NCBI GenBank assembly: GCA_022710585.1 | Contig: JAKLGV010000001.1 | Coordinates: forward strand, 1-64,000 | Direction of reading: 5' to 3' | DNA: 64,000 bases | DNA from: Deltaproteobacteria bacterium | Lineage (GTDB): Bacteria; Desulfobacterota; Syntrophia; Syntrophales; Smithellaceae | Shown: positions 36,077 to 44,396 of the stretch, piece by piece | Layout of the letters: each line of letters starts with the position of its first letter | How positions within the stretch are numbered: the first letter of the stretch is position 1 | The notes under the pieces: generated by a model | The model's database searches: none | Told to the model about the DNA's origin: nothing | Seen by the model: the letters and a program-made list of their open reading frames with translations, nothing else | Translations under genes and position numbers: made by a program

Positions 36077-39058
36077 ATGGTCAGCAGAATAGAGGTTGGT
36101 TTTAAAAAAGGGATCCGCGACGCTCTGGGCGAAAAAACAAAGAATAGAATCGTGGATAATTTCTCCCTGCCGGTCACGGACGTCCGGACGATCGACGTCT
36201 ATACCGTTGCCGGTGATCTGACAAAGGAAGAATTGAAAAAAGCCGCGGCCGGCCCCTTTTCCGACCCTGTCATTCAGCACTGTTCCATCAATAAACCCCT
36301 GGCCAAAGATTTTAACTGGCTGATTGAAGTCGGCTTCCGGCCGGGCGTCACGGACAATGTGGGTAAAACCGCCCGCGAAGCCCTTGAGCTGCTGCTGGGA
36401 GATAAGACGGGTGCACGCAAAATCTCCGTCTATACGTCGCGCCAGTATCTGATCAGCGGAAAGATGACCGCGCAAGACGCAGAAAAAATAGCCTCCGGCC
36501 TTCTAGCCAACGATCTGATTGAGCGCCATCTGATTGTTTCCGGGAAAAATTTTGATTTTTCCCGCGGCATTCCCGCGTTCGTTCCGGAGGTCTCCGAGAA
36601 GGCCATCCCCGCGGTTCGTGAATTTAATCTTGCCGATGCCGTCGATGCCGAGCTTCTGCAAATCAGCCGGGACGGCGTCCTGGCGCTCAATCTGCGGGAA
36701 ATGCAGGCCATCCGTGATTATTACCGCAATCCAAAAATCATCGCGACTCGCGAAAAAATGGGACTGAGTGGCCGGGTCACCGATGTTGAACTGGAATGTC
36801 TGGCGCAAACCTGGTCGGAGCACTGCAAGCACAAAATATTCAACAGCCTGATTACCTACACTGACGGCAAAAACAGTCTCACCATTGATTCCCTTTTCAA
36901 AACCTATATCAAAGGATCCACATCGAAAATCCGCAAAGCCAAGGGCCAAAAGGATTTCTGTCTGTCCGTATTCGTTGATAATGCCGGCATCATAAAATTC
37001 AACGAGGATTATAATCTGGTCTTCAAGGTGGAAACGCATAATTCCCCTTCCGCCCTGGACCCCTACGGCGGAGCCTTGACCGGCATTGTCGGTGTCAACC
37101 GCGATCCGTTCGGCACCGGCCTGGGCGCGAAACTTATTTTCAACACCGACGTTTTCTGCTTCGCATCGCCGTTTCACCGGAAAAAACTGCCGCCGCGCAT
37201 TCTGCACCCGCGCCGCATTTACGAAGGCGTGCGGGAGGGCGTGGAGCACGGCGGCAACAAAAGCGGCATTCCCACCGTCAACGGCAGCATTGTTTTTGAC
37301 GAACGGTTTCTGGGCAAGCCGCTTGTCTATTGCGGCACGGCCGGCATCATGCCCGCGCGCATCGGCGGCAGAACCACGCATCATAAGGAAATCCAACCGA
37401 ACGACCTAATCGTCATGACGGGCGGCCGCATCGGCAAGGACGGCATTCACGGCGCGACCTTCTCTTCCGAAGAGCTGCATGAAGGCTCGCCTGTCACAGC
37501 CGTACAGATCGGCGATCCGATCACGCAGAAGAAAATGACCGATTTCCTGCTCGCGGCGCGCGACCGCGGACTTTACCGCGCCCTCACCGATAACGGCGCG
37601 GGCGGGCTTTCCTCGTCCGTGGGCGAAATGGCCACTTACTCCGGAGGCTGCGAGCTGGATCTGACCCACGCGCCTTTGAAATATGCCGGTCTGCAGCCGT
37701 GGGAAATCCTGATTTCGGAAGCGCAGGAAAGAATGACGCTGGCGATCGATCCAAAAAAAATAAACGCGTTTCTGGAACTGGCCCAAAAGATGGGGGTTGA
37801 AGCGACCGTGATGGGCCGATTCACGGACTCCGGAAAATTTCACGTCCTTTACGGCGGGAAAACGGTCGCCTATCTGGATATGGAATTTCTGCACGACGGC
37901 GTTCCCCAAATGCAATTGAAAGCCCGATGGAAAAAGCCGAAAAACAGTGAGCCCCGCATCACGCCGCTGAAAAATTACGGGACTGAGCTCAAAAAAATGC
38001 TGGCACGCCTCAACATCTGTTCAAAAGAATCGGTGGTGCGCCAGTACGACCATGAGGTTCAGGGAGGCTCCGTCATCAAGCCGCTGGTCGGCGCGCAAAA
38101 CGACGGCCCGTCGGACGCCGCCGTTGTCCGGCCACTCTTGGATTCCGTGGAGGGCGTCGTCGTCGCCCACGGCATCTGCCCGCGCTACAGCGACATTGAC
38201 ACGTATCACATGACCGCCTGCGCCATCGACGAAGCGATCCGCAACGCCGTAGCCGTCGGCGCCGACATCGACCATCTGGCCGGTCTGGATAATTTCTGCT
38301 GGTGCGATCCCGTCCAGTCCGCCAAGACGCCCGACGGCGAATACAAGCTCGCGCAGCTCGTCCGCGCCAACATGGCCATTTACGATTACACAACGGCTTT
38401 CGGTGTGCCCTGCATCTCCGGCAAGGACAGCATGAAAAACGACTATCAGATCGGCAGAACCAAAATTTCCATACCACCGACGATTCTCTACTCGGTCATC
38501 GGCCGGATCCGGGACGTCCGCCAGGCGGTGACCATGGACGCCAAACGGCCGGGCGACCTGATTTATATCGTCGGCGAAACCTCGGATGAACTGGGCGGCT
38601 CGGAGTGGTTTGCCATGAAGAATTTCATCGGCAACACCGGGCCCCGCGTGGACGCCCGGCGCGCTCTGAAGATTTACCGCGCGCTGCATCAGGCCATCAC
38701 GGCGGGAATCGTCGCGTCCTGCCATGACTGCTCGGACGGCGGACTGGCCGTGGCGCTGGCGGAAACGGCGCTGGCCGGCATGCTCGGCATGAAAATCGAT
38801 CTGGTGAGCGTCCCTTATCAGGGCAAAAAAAGAAATGACTTCATCCTTTTTTCGGAATCGGCCAGCCGCTTCATTGCGACGGTCCGTCCCGAAGACGAAA
38901 AAAGCTTTATGAGAATCATGAAAGGCAACGTCATGGGGAAAATAGGCGTCGTCACCGCTGACGAGAAGTTGGAAATCACCGGCATCGACGCTAAACATGT
39001 AATCCAGGAAAACATCAATGCGCTCAGGAGCGCGTGGCAGAAAACTCTAAATTTTTAA
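36077..39058 (+). CDS. purL: PurS-PurS-PurL fusion, phosphoribosylformylglycinamidine synthase
   Basis: 993 residues. It catalyses the ATP- and glutamine-dependent conversion of FGAR to FGAM in purine synthesis, with PurQ as glutaminase. Residues 1-75 (I-E-V-G-F-K-K-G-I-R-D) and 85-155 (I-E-V-G-F-R-P-G-V-T-D) are two PurS-like domains in tandem. The PurL core follows, with H-N-S-P-S-A-L-D-P-Y-G-G and T-W-S-E-H-C-K-H-K. PurS is normally a separate dimeric protein of about 80 residues, so the tandem copy imitates the dimer. GAGG lies 7 bases before the ATG. purQ starts 15 bases downstream. Confidence 0.93.
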   Translation: MVSRIEVGFKKGIRDALGEKTKNRIVDNFSLPVTDVRTIDVYTVAGDLTKEELKKAAAGPFSDPVIQHCSINKPLAKDFNWLIEVGFRPGVTDNVGKTAREALELLLGDKTGARKISVYTSRQYLISGKMTAQDAEKIASGLLANDLIERHLIVSGKNFDFSRGIPAFVPEVSEKAIPAVREFNLADAVDAELLQISRDGVLALNLREMQAIRDYYRNPKIIATREKMGLSGRVTDVELECLAQTWSEHCKHKIFNSLITYTDGKNSLTIDSLFKTYIKGSTSKIRKAKGQKDFCLSVFVDNAGIIKFNEDYNLVFKVETHNSPSALDPYGGALTGIVGVNRDPFGTGLGAKLIFNTDVFCFASPFHRKKLPPRILHPRRIYEGVREGVEHGGNKSGIPTVNGSIVFDERFLGKPLVYCGTAGIMPARIGGRTTHHKEIQPNDLIVMTGGRIGKDGIHGATFSSEELHEGSPVTAVQIGDPITQKKMTDFLLAARDRGLYRALTDNGAGGLSSSVGEMATYSGGCELDLTHAPLKYAGLQPWEILISEAQERMTLAIDPKKINAFLELAQKMGVEATVMGRFTDSGKFHVLYGGKTVAYLDMEFLHDGVPQMQLKARWKKPKNSEPRITPLKNYGTELKKMLARLNICSKESVVRQYDHEVQGGSVIKPLVGAQNDGPSDAAVVRPLLDSVEGVVVAHGICPRYSDIDTYHMTACAIDEAIRNAVAVGADIDHLAGLDNFCWCDPVQSAKTPDGEYKLAQLVRANMAIYDYTTAFGVPCISGKDSMKNDYQIGRTKISIPPTILYSVIGRIRDVRQAVTMDAKRPGDLIYIVGETSDELGGSEWFAMKNFIGNTGPRVDARRALKIYRALHQAITAGIVASCHDCSDGGLAVALAETALAGMLGMKIDLVSVPYQGKKRNDFILFSESASRFIATVRPEDEKSFMRIMKGNVMGKIGVVTADEKLEITGIDAKHVIQENINALRSAWQKTLNF

Positions 39059-39073
39059 AACAGGATTTTATCT

Positions 39074-39898
39074 ATGTCCCGCAAAGTCAAAGTCATTGTG
39101 CTGACCGGCAACGGCACCAACTGCGAAATGGAAATGGCGCACGCCTGCAGAATGGCTGGCGCTGATGCCGTGGATATTGTTCACATCAGTGAACTTTTGT
39201 ATGGAGAGAAGCGTCTGGATGACTACGCGTTTCTCAATCTGCCGGGCGGTTTTCTCGACGGCGATGATATGGGGTCGGCCAAGGCGGGCGCCAACCGATT
39301 CCTCTGCGCCGACGTCCGGGAAAGCCGGGAGAGGCTCTTTGACCAGCTTCTTAAATTCATCCGTGGTGGCAAGCTGATTCTCGGCGTCTGCAACGGTTTT
39401 CAATTAATGATTAAACTGGGTCTGCTGCCGGCCATACAAAAGCAATACGCCAGCCAGAGCGCTACGCTGACCCACAACGATTCGGGACGCTTCGAGGACC
39501 GCTGGGTTTACCTGAAGGGAAATCCGCAAAGTCCCTGCGTCTATACCAAAGATGCTGACATTCTCTACCTGCCCGTGCGTCATGGTGAAGGAAAATTCAT
39601 CCCTCAAAATTCTTCCGTTCTTCGCCGGATCGAAGAAAAGAATCTCCATGCCCTGCAGTACTGTGACCGCACAGGCCTGCCTTCCATGGCGTATCCGGAA
39701 AACCCCAACGGCTCCATCAACGCCATTGCCGGCCTCTGCGATGAAACGGGAAGACTTTTCGGTCTGATGCCGCATCCCGAAGCCTTTCTGTGCGGCTTCA
39801 ACCATCCCCGCTGGACAAGAGAAAAGCAGCCGGATGAAGGACAGGGGCTCGCCATCTTCCGCAACGCGGTGAATTTTATTCGCGGAAAAGAATTCTAA
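39074..39898 (+). CDS. purQ: phosphoribosylformylglycinamidine synthase glutaminase subunit
   Basis: 274 residues of class I glutamine amidotransferase fold. The nucleophile cysteine lies in L-G-V-C-N-G-F-Q near residue 105, and the His-Glu pair in G-L-M-P-H-P-E-A near residue 236. The start L-T-G-N-G-T-N-C-E reads like canonical PurQ. It hydrolyses glutamine and passes ammonia to PurL. At 274 residues it is longer than the roughly 225-residue PurQ of Bacillus and similar to the longer type that partners large PurL proteins. It ends at a convergent hairpin. Confidence 0.94.
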   Translation: MSRKVKVIVLTGNGTNCEMEMAHACRMAGADAVDIVHISELLYGEKRLDDYAFLNLPGGFLDGDDMGSAKAGANRFLCADVRESRERLFDQLLKFIRGGKLILGVCNGFQLMIKLGLLPAIQKQYASQSATLTHNDSGRFEDRWVYLKGNPQSPCVYTKDADILYLPVRHGEGKFIPQNSSVLRRIEEKNLHALQYCDRTGLPSMAYPENPNGSINAIAGLCDETGRLFGLMPHPEAFLCGFNHPRWTREKQPDEGQGLAIFRNAVNFIRGKEF

Positions 39899-39913
39899 AC
39901 GGGGCGGAAAGAA

Positions 39914-39942
39914 AAAGGGGGTGACAAAACCACGCCCCCTTT
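39914..39942 (+). terminator. hairpin between convergent purQ and C39-peptidase genes
   Basis: An 8-bp stem AAAGGGGG at 39914-39921 with CCCCCTTT at 39935-39942 and a 13-base loop, flanked by A-rich and T-rich ends. It lies between two convergent genes and could stop transcription from both sides. The T-tract is short (TTTAA). Confidence 0.5.
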
Positions 39943-39962
39943 AAGCCATTGAATAATCCGAA

Positions 39963-40736
39963 TTATTTCTTGACCCGGTAATACTGGAATTCCCCGGGAA
40001 TATCATTGAAGAGTTTGAATACTCTCTCGGATTCAGCCAGCTCCGGAATGGTTTTATTGTAAAAGATAAACTGCAGGGCGGTATCCTCGTCAATGTAAAC
40101 GAGATCTTGCGGCTTTAGTTTCAGGGCTTTCATGGTCGGCATACCCTCTGGCGCCGAAATCACAAACATTACCCTTTCATACCAGATGTCCAGAAAATCA
40201 TCGAGCGTGAGACTGAGATTGCCCCGCCAGGGATCGGCCAGGAAAATATGCCCTTTGTAAATGCCCCTGAAAACAACGAAATGGCGATAATTCAGCAGTT
40301 TAATGGGCACGATGCAGGGAACGGTCAGCTCCTGCAAATCCGACAATTCGCCCCGATAGCCCTCTCCCTCATAGCCCAGAACATTGACGAATTTTTTCAT
40401 ATCCAGAAGCGAAAAAGCCTGTCTTTTGGCGATCTGGGCCTCGTCGCCGTAGTGCATCAACCCGGCGATAACCTGCCTTTCCGTGAATTTTTCTCCCAGA
40501 TAAAAATTGAGAATGATCGCCAGCGCGGCGGAGCCGCAGGAGAAGTCATACCCCTGTTTGATCAGGTGACCTTTATTCAGCTCGGCAGCCGGATTGACAT
40601 ACGTGCGGATGTGGCCGGGGCCGGGGCCGGGCACGGCCAGATTGATTTCCGATTTCGGCTGATCCTGCAGGGGATAAACGCTGGAAGTAAAAGAAACGAT
40701 TACAGCGAATAAAGCGGCGATTACGAGTGCGCCCAC
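39963..40736 (-). CDS. exported C39-like cysteine peptidase
   Basis: 257 residues. The N-terminus is a signal peptide or anchor (G-A-L-V-I-A-A-L-F-A-V-I-V). The C39 papain-like motifs follow: Q61 and C67 in Q-G-Y-D-F-S-C-G-S-A-A-L, H152 in Y-R-H-F-V-V-F-R-G and D168 in L-A-D-P-W-R-G. C39 domains usually sit inside ABC exporters and cut double-glycine leaders in the cytoplasm; this one stands alone and is exported. Start is GTG 40736, with GGAGGG 9 bases upstream. It is the last of five same-strand genes; the other four are exported proteins sharing a leader-like motif, so they are its likely substrates. Similar C39 genes are called FilB in Acinetobacter. Confidence 0.78.
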   Translation of the reverse strand: MGALVIAALFAVIVSFTSSVYPLQDQPKSEINLAVPGPGPGHIRTYVNPAAELNKGHLIKQGYDFSCGSAALAIILNFYLGEKFTERQVIAGLMHYGDEAQIAKRQAFSLLDMKKFVNVLGYEGEGYRGELSDLQELTVPCIVPIKLLNYRHFVVFRGIYKGHIFLADPWRGNLSLTLDDFLDIWYERVMFVISAPEGMPTMKALKLKPQDLVYIDEDTALQFIFYNKTIPELAESERVFKLFNDIPGEFQYYRVKK

Positions 40737-40857
40737 GTCAACATTCCCTCCTTCACCACTTCAGCCGCTTCGTTTTATTTTTGCGGTAGATGAGCAGACC
40801 TTGAATCCAGAAAATAAAATGTATATCGCAGATCATGGAAAAAGACTTTTGGGAATA

Positions 40858-41940
40858 TCAGTAAGTATTTCTGAGCGTGATCTGCAGCTTATAAAGTGAC
40901 ACATTATCGAGTATATGTGAACCGAGACTGGTATAGGTGCCGGTGCCGGCGCCATCGCCCATTTCTACTCTGGCTATTTTCAAGTTAAAGGCCGACGGCA
41001 GATTCAGCCTCAACAGAGTCGTTGTCCCGCTCGACCCAACATCAATCGTCGCCGGAAAATATCTATAGCCGTTCACCGTTGCGTCATGACTGCTGGTATC
41101 GTAAGTGTAGGTCGGCAGGTAGCCGCCAATCTTGGCGTTCCCGTAAAGCTGGCCGTTGGGATTCGACCCCGTTGGCAGATCATTCCAGTTAACAGGGTTA
41201 CCATTATATTCCGCATCACCGGTATCATCAATGAGCTCGCCCTGCATAAGGGGGTCGAAATTGGTATGCCCATAGACATAGACGTCATTCAGATTAAAGC
41301 GATTATCCTGAGCCTCAGCACTGTTCTCAGCATATTTCACCCTCATTTCATTCAGAAATACCGCCATTTCCGACTGAAGCTCAATGCCGGAATTGCCGCT
41401 GTTGGAAAGCCGGATGAAGGGCGGAGCGCTCGGAACCAGATGAATATTTTCTGCCCCCCAGGCTTTATCAGTAGCTCTGCCTATATGAAGCCCCAATAAA
41501 TTGATGTCATCGAACAAGCGCATCTCGCTGCCGTCGTTACGAACATACGTGTTGTTTAATCTTATGCGAAGTTCGTTATCAGCACCGGGCATCACCAGCC
41601 CGCTGATATTCAGCCAGGTTTTCGTGCCGCTGGAGCCGACATCCATCACAACATTGGTGGAAAGGGGAAACGGGTTGTTAATATTGTTAGCGCCGACAAT
41701 AAAATCACTCCATCGAAACCCTTCGGCCTGGGTGGAATCCTGCATCAGCCAAAGCGAACCATCATCAAGTCCTGACGAAACCCTGACGGTCATATCCAGA
41801 CCGATGGTGATGCCGCTCTCGGCGGTGACATCAGCAAGATCCTCTTCGGTAATCGCCTGAAGCCTGGCCTGCGCGAAAGAGGCGCATAAAAACAAAATAA
41901 TCGATATAATAATGACTGCTCTGAAGCTATAGGGTTTCAT
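40858..41940 (-). CDS. exported protein with DUF6160-like leader motif (361-residue type)
   Basis: 360 residues. A signal peptide ends at A-Q-A near residue 25. At once there follows I-T-E-E-D-L-A-D-V-T-A-E-S-G-I, the leader-like motif shared with the next three genes upstream. The rest is beta-rich and contains two copies of D-V-G-S-S-G-T (in V-V-M-D-V-G-S-S-G-T-K-T and T-I-D-V-G-S-S-G-T-T-T). There are few cysteines and no membrane helix apart from the signal. It is probably secreted or surface-assembled. ATG 41940 has GGAGA about 5 bases upstream. It lies between the 175-residue paralog and the C39 peptidase. Confidence 0.7.
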   Translation of the reverse strand: MKPYSFRAVIIISIILFLCASFAQARLQAITEEDLADVTAESGITIGLDMTVRVSSGLDDGSLWLMQDSTQAEGFRWSDFIVGANNINNPFPLSTNVVMDVGSSGTKTWLNISGLVMPGADNELRIRLNNTYVRNDGSEMRLFDDINLLGLHIGRATDKAWGAENIHLVPSAPPFIRLSNSGNSGIELQSEMAVFLNEMRVKYAENSAEAQDNRFNLNDVYVYGHTNFDPLMQGELIDDTGDAEYNGNPVNWNDLPTGSNPNGQLYGNAKIGGYLPTYTYDTSSHDATVNGYRYFPATIDVGSSGTTTLLRLNLPSAFNLKIARVEMGDGAGTGTYTSLGSHILDNVSLYKLQITLRNTY

Positions 41941-41969
41941 CAACTTCTCCCTGTCTTCTCCCGAAATTT

Positions 41970-42455
41970 TTAGTGCGCTCTTATCTGTATCGTGCCGGTT
42001 TGCTCAATGAGAAAATCGTCCGCTCGAATAAAACACAAATCATCACCGACGGAAAGATCCGCTGTGTTGCTTATTCTCAGATTGGCTTGGATATCCGCCT
42101 GCCCCAATCTCACGGTGGGCAGATCAATTTTTAAAATGGTCAGCGTTCCGCTGGAGCCGACATCAATATTCATGAGCCCGCTGAGACTGGCTGTCTGGTT
42201 GACGCCGGCGTTGGCAATGGTGATGCCGTTGATGCCCAGCCAGCCCGCGCTGGTGTAGCCGGTAAAACCGTCCGTATCGCCCCAGGCCACTGAGGTCACG
42301 GTCGTATTATCGACGATCATGTCGGTAAAAACGATACTGACGCCCGCCTCGGCCGTCACGCCGGCCAGCTCTTCATCGGAAATAGCCGTTCCCGCCCGGG
42401 ACATCACGGGCATCATCAATAAAGCCGCTATTGCGAATGTCAAAAGTCTTTTCAT
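41970..42455 (-). CDS. exported protein with DUF6160-like leader motif (160-residue type)
   Basis: 161 residues. Signal peptide M-K-R-L-L-T-F-A-I-A-A-L ending at S-R-A, then A-I-S-D-E-E-L-A-G-V-T-A-E-A-G-V. It has one N-I-D-V-G-S-S-G-T-L-T motif and ends I-Q-I-R-A-H, nearly the same end as its 42655 neighbour (L-I-I-H-A-H). ATG 42455 has AGGGA 6 bases upstream; the frame extends to 42497 without a better ribosome site. It is small, soluble and beta-rich. The gap to the next gene downstream is 29 bases. Confidence 0.68.
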   Translation of the reverse strand: MKRLLTFAIAALLMMPVMSRAGTAISDEELAGVTAEAGVSIVFTDMIVDNTTVTSVAWGDTDGFTGYTSAGWLGINGITIANAGVNQTASLSGLMNIDVGSSGTLTILKIDLPTVRLGQADIQANLRISNTADLSVGDDLCFIRADDFLIEQTGTIQIRAH

Positions 42456-42586
42456 AGCTTTCCCTGTCCCTAAACGCCTCACCGGCCCGACCTTCATTTT
42501 TTTTATTAACGTTCTAACGCAGCAAGTAATTTTTTGGATTTCTTCTTTTCCCTGGCCAAACGGGAAGAATCATTTTTTTAAGGATG

Positions 42587-42615
42587 GCGGGAGGCATGGG
42601 GTTCACGCCTCCCGC
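42587..42615. other. GC-rich hairpin downstream of 42655-43137
   Basis: A perfect 9-bp stem GCGGGAGGC with GCCTCCCGC, loop of 11, in the 199-base gap between two leader-motif genes. On the minus (transcribed) strand it is followed by A-rich, not T-rich, sequence, so it is not a standard terminator. It may stabilise or process the transcript. Confidence 0.4.
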
Positions 42616-42654
42616 TTATTTCCCGGCTGAAATAAACGCCTTTTTTACTTCAAA

Positions 42655-43137
42655 TTAGTGGGCATGAATAATCAACACACCACTGGGGCTTACGTTGAGA
42701 CCTGACATAAAGGCAGTACCCAGAACGCCGCCACCGGTCAGCTGGGGATTGTTGGCCAGTTTAACAACCTGGGTCACGCTGCCGACCAGATTCAGTGTGG
42801 GCAGACCAATGGCCAGAGCGGTCTGTGTTCCCGATGTACCGACATCAATGGTCATATCGCCGCTGATGGTGACAAAATCGCTGCTCATGTTAATTTCCGC
42901 GCCGACCCAACCGGTTCCGGTGTAGCCGCCGTTGCAGGTTCCCTGGCAACCGTCAGAGTCGCCCCAGGACTGTACATTAATCGTAATCGCGCCAACGGTG
43001 AAGCAATCAAAATTGATCGTTACACCTTCCTGGGCTGTTACGGCCGCCAGATCGCTTTCCGTAATGGCGGTCTTGGCGAATGACATGGGGACCATCAAAA
43101 ACATTGCTAATACCACAAACAATAAAACTTTCTTCAT
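42655..43137 (-). CDS. exported protein with DUF6160-like leader motif (160-residue, Cys-containing type)
   Basis: 160 residues. Signal peptide M-K-K-V-L-L-F-V-V-L-A-M ends at S-F-A, then A-I-T-E-S-D-L-A-A-V-T-A-Q-E-G-V. It has T-I-D-V-G-T-S-G-T-Q-T and a C-terminal H-A-H. Unlike its neighbours it has three cysteines near residues 49-70 (D-C-F-T, D-G-C-Q-G-T-C), possibly a disulfide. ATG 43137 has GGAGG 8 bases upstream. Length and layout match the 41970 gene closely, so they are paralogs. Confidence 0.7.
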   Translation of the reverse strand: MKKVLLFVVLAMFLMVPMSFAKTAITESDLAAVTAQEGVTINFDCFTVGAITINVQSWGDSDGCQGTCNGGYTGTGWVGAEINMSSDFVTISGDMTIDVGTSGTQTALAIGLPTLNLVGSVTQVVKLANNPQLTGGGVLGTAFMSGLNVSPSGVLIIHAH

Positions 43138-43340
43138 CTTCTCTCCTCCCAAAGATTTTGCTGCGCTGTCGAAAAACCGTTTATCCCGCGCTTAAACGGG
43201 CTTTAAAGCTGACTTCTTCCGTTTAAGCAGGGCACCTTTTCTCCAGCATGGTTCAATACTTCTGGTTCTCCTCCCATCCAACTCAATCACTTGCTGCTTT
43301 TTTTCATTAAGCCGCGGCGCTGCCGCCGGCGGATATTTTA

Positions 43341-44243
43341 TCACCAACCTCCGGCATCACCCGGTCTGTGCAGGTCATCATCAGTATGGTAAGAATCAAG
43401 CTTGATAAAAAACCCTGTCAGAGGATCTCTATAGTTAGTGCCATTATGGTTTACCCAGTGGTATTTGGTTGAAAAAATAAATGTAAAAACTTCATTATTG
43501 AATTGCGCCACACGCGTGCCCGATGCCGTCTGCCTCAACAAAACCCCGTTATTCGTTCCCGTACCGCCGTCCATTGTCAAGCCGTTAATCCTGTCGAGGG
43601 TCTGGGTAACGTTGCCTGTGGTATGCTGGCTGCCCAATTCGATGTAGTTGAGTTTACGCGTGGTCGCGTTAGCGAAATTATCAAAACCGAGATCGATAAT
43701 AATGCCGTCCAGTCTAAGCGGCGCACCCGTACCGTCCGAACTCCGGTCGCCCAGCCACATATTGGGGAAATCGACATCCCAACCCCATTGCTCAACATCT
43801 GTAGCGCCGCCCTGCCAACCACGGCGGTAGCCGTGCCTCTGAGCCTCGATAAAACCGTGCGCCTGCACTTCCATATCCAGACTGATGCGAATGACATTCT
43901 GGCTGCCGGTATTATAGCGCTGGTAAACATTATAATCGCCGGTATCAGCGGACCACCACCCACCAGTGTAATGCGTCGTACCCGGTATATCTGATTGGGA
44001 GATCACCGTCGGTGTGGTCCAGAACAGATCTGTACTGGCGAAATGCTCTATTTTGAAAAACGCCTGAGCGTCAATATCGGCCAGTTCGGCATCGGTCATT
44101 TTTTTAGGATTGGGACTGATTTTTGTCGGTGCATAGCTGACAGATGACGACAGCCCGATCAGTAAAACAACAACAAGCAAAACCGTGAATATTCTTTCCA
44201 AAAAGAACAGTTCAACCTTCGCTTGCTTAGAGTTAATTTTCAT
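43341..44243 (-). CDS. exported protein with DUF6160-like leader motif (300-residue type)
   Basis: 300 residues. A long N-terminal region and hydrophobic segment (F-T-V-L-L-V-V-V-L-L-I-G-L) end near S-Y-A. Then comes K-K-M-T-D-A-E-L-A-D-I-D-A-Q, the motif in a weaker form: V-T-A is replaced by I-D-A, and there is no glycine after it. It lacks the D-V-G-S-S-G-T repeats but has L-D-G-I-I-I-D-L-G-F-D. It is the first gene after the promoter at 44308-44336. ATG 44243 is chosen; the preceding TTG at 44249 adds two residues. Confidence 0.6.
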   Translation of the reverse strand: MKINSKQAKVELFFLERIFTVLLVVVLLIGLSSSVSYAPTKISPNPKKMTDAELADIDAQAFFKIEHFASTDLFWTTPTVISQSDIPGTTHYTGGWWSADTGDYNVYQRYNTGSQNVIRISLDMEVQAHGFIEAQRHGYRRGWQGGATDVEQWGWDVDFPNMWLGDRSSDGTGAPLRLDGIIIDLGFDNFANATTRKLNYIELGSQHTTGNVTQTLDRINGLTMDGGTGTNNGVLLRQTASGTRVAQFNNEVFTFIFSTKYHWVNHNGTNYRDPLTGFFIKLDSYHTDDDLHRPGDAGGW

Positions 44244-44307
44244 CCCCAAAGGACTCCCCCGTGAAATAAATAACTAATTTTGGTGAAGAGTTTTCAGTGT
44301 GTGGTAA

Positions 44308-44336
44308 CCTATATACAGTCAAAAAAAAAATGTCAA
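44308..44336 (-). promoter_or_regulatory. promoter of the C39 cluster with ten-T spacer
   Basis: On the minus strand TTGACA (44336-44331) and TATAGG (44313-44308) are 17 bases apart. The spacer starts with ten consecutive T (44330-44321). The start codon at 44243 is about 58 bases past the likely transcription start. Length changes in the T run would change the spacer and could switch expression. Confidence 0.55.
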
Positions 44337-44396
44337 GCCTAAATTTGTTTTATTTAATGAAGACCGCCCGGCTCATTTCGGCCGAAAATTTTCCAA

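Noticed and set aside
43153-43340. Repeated CCGTTTA/TAAACGG segments in the gap between two leader-motif genes as an operator
   Set aside because: A 7-bp inverted pair is present, but the spacing is irregular, no promoter could be placed and the same pair is not found at the other gaps.
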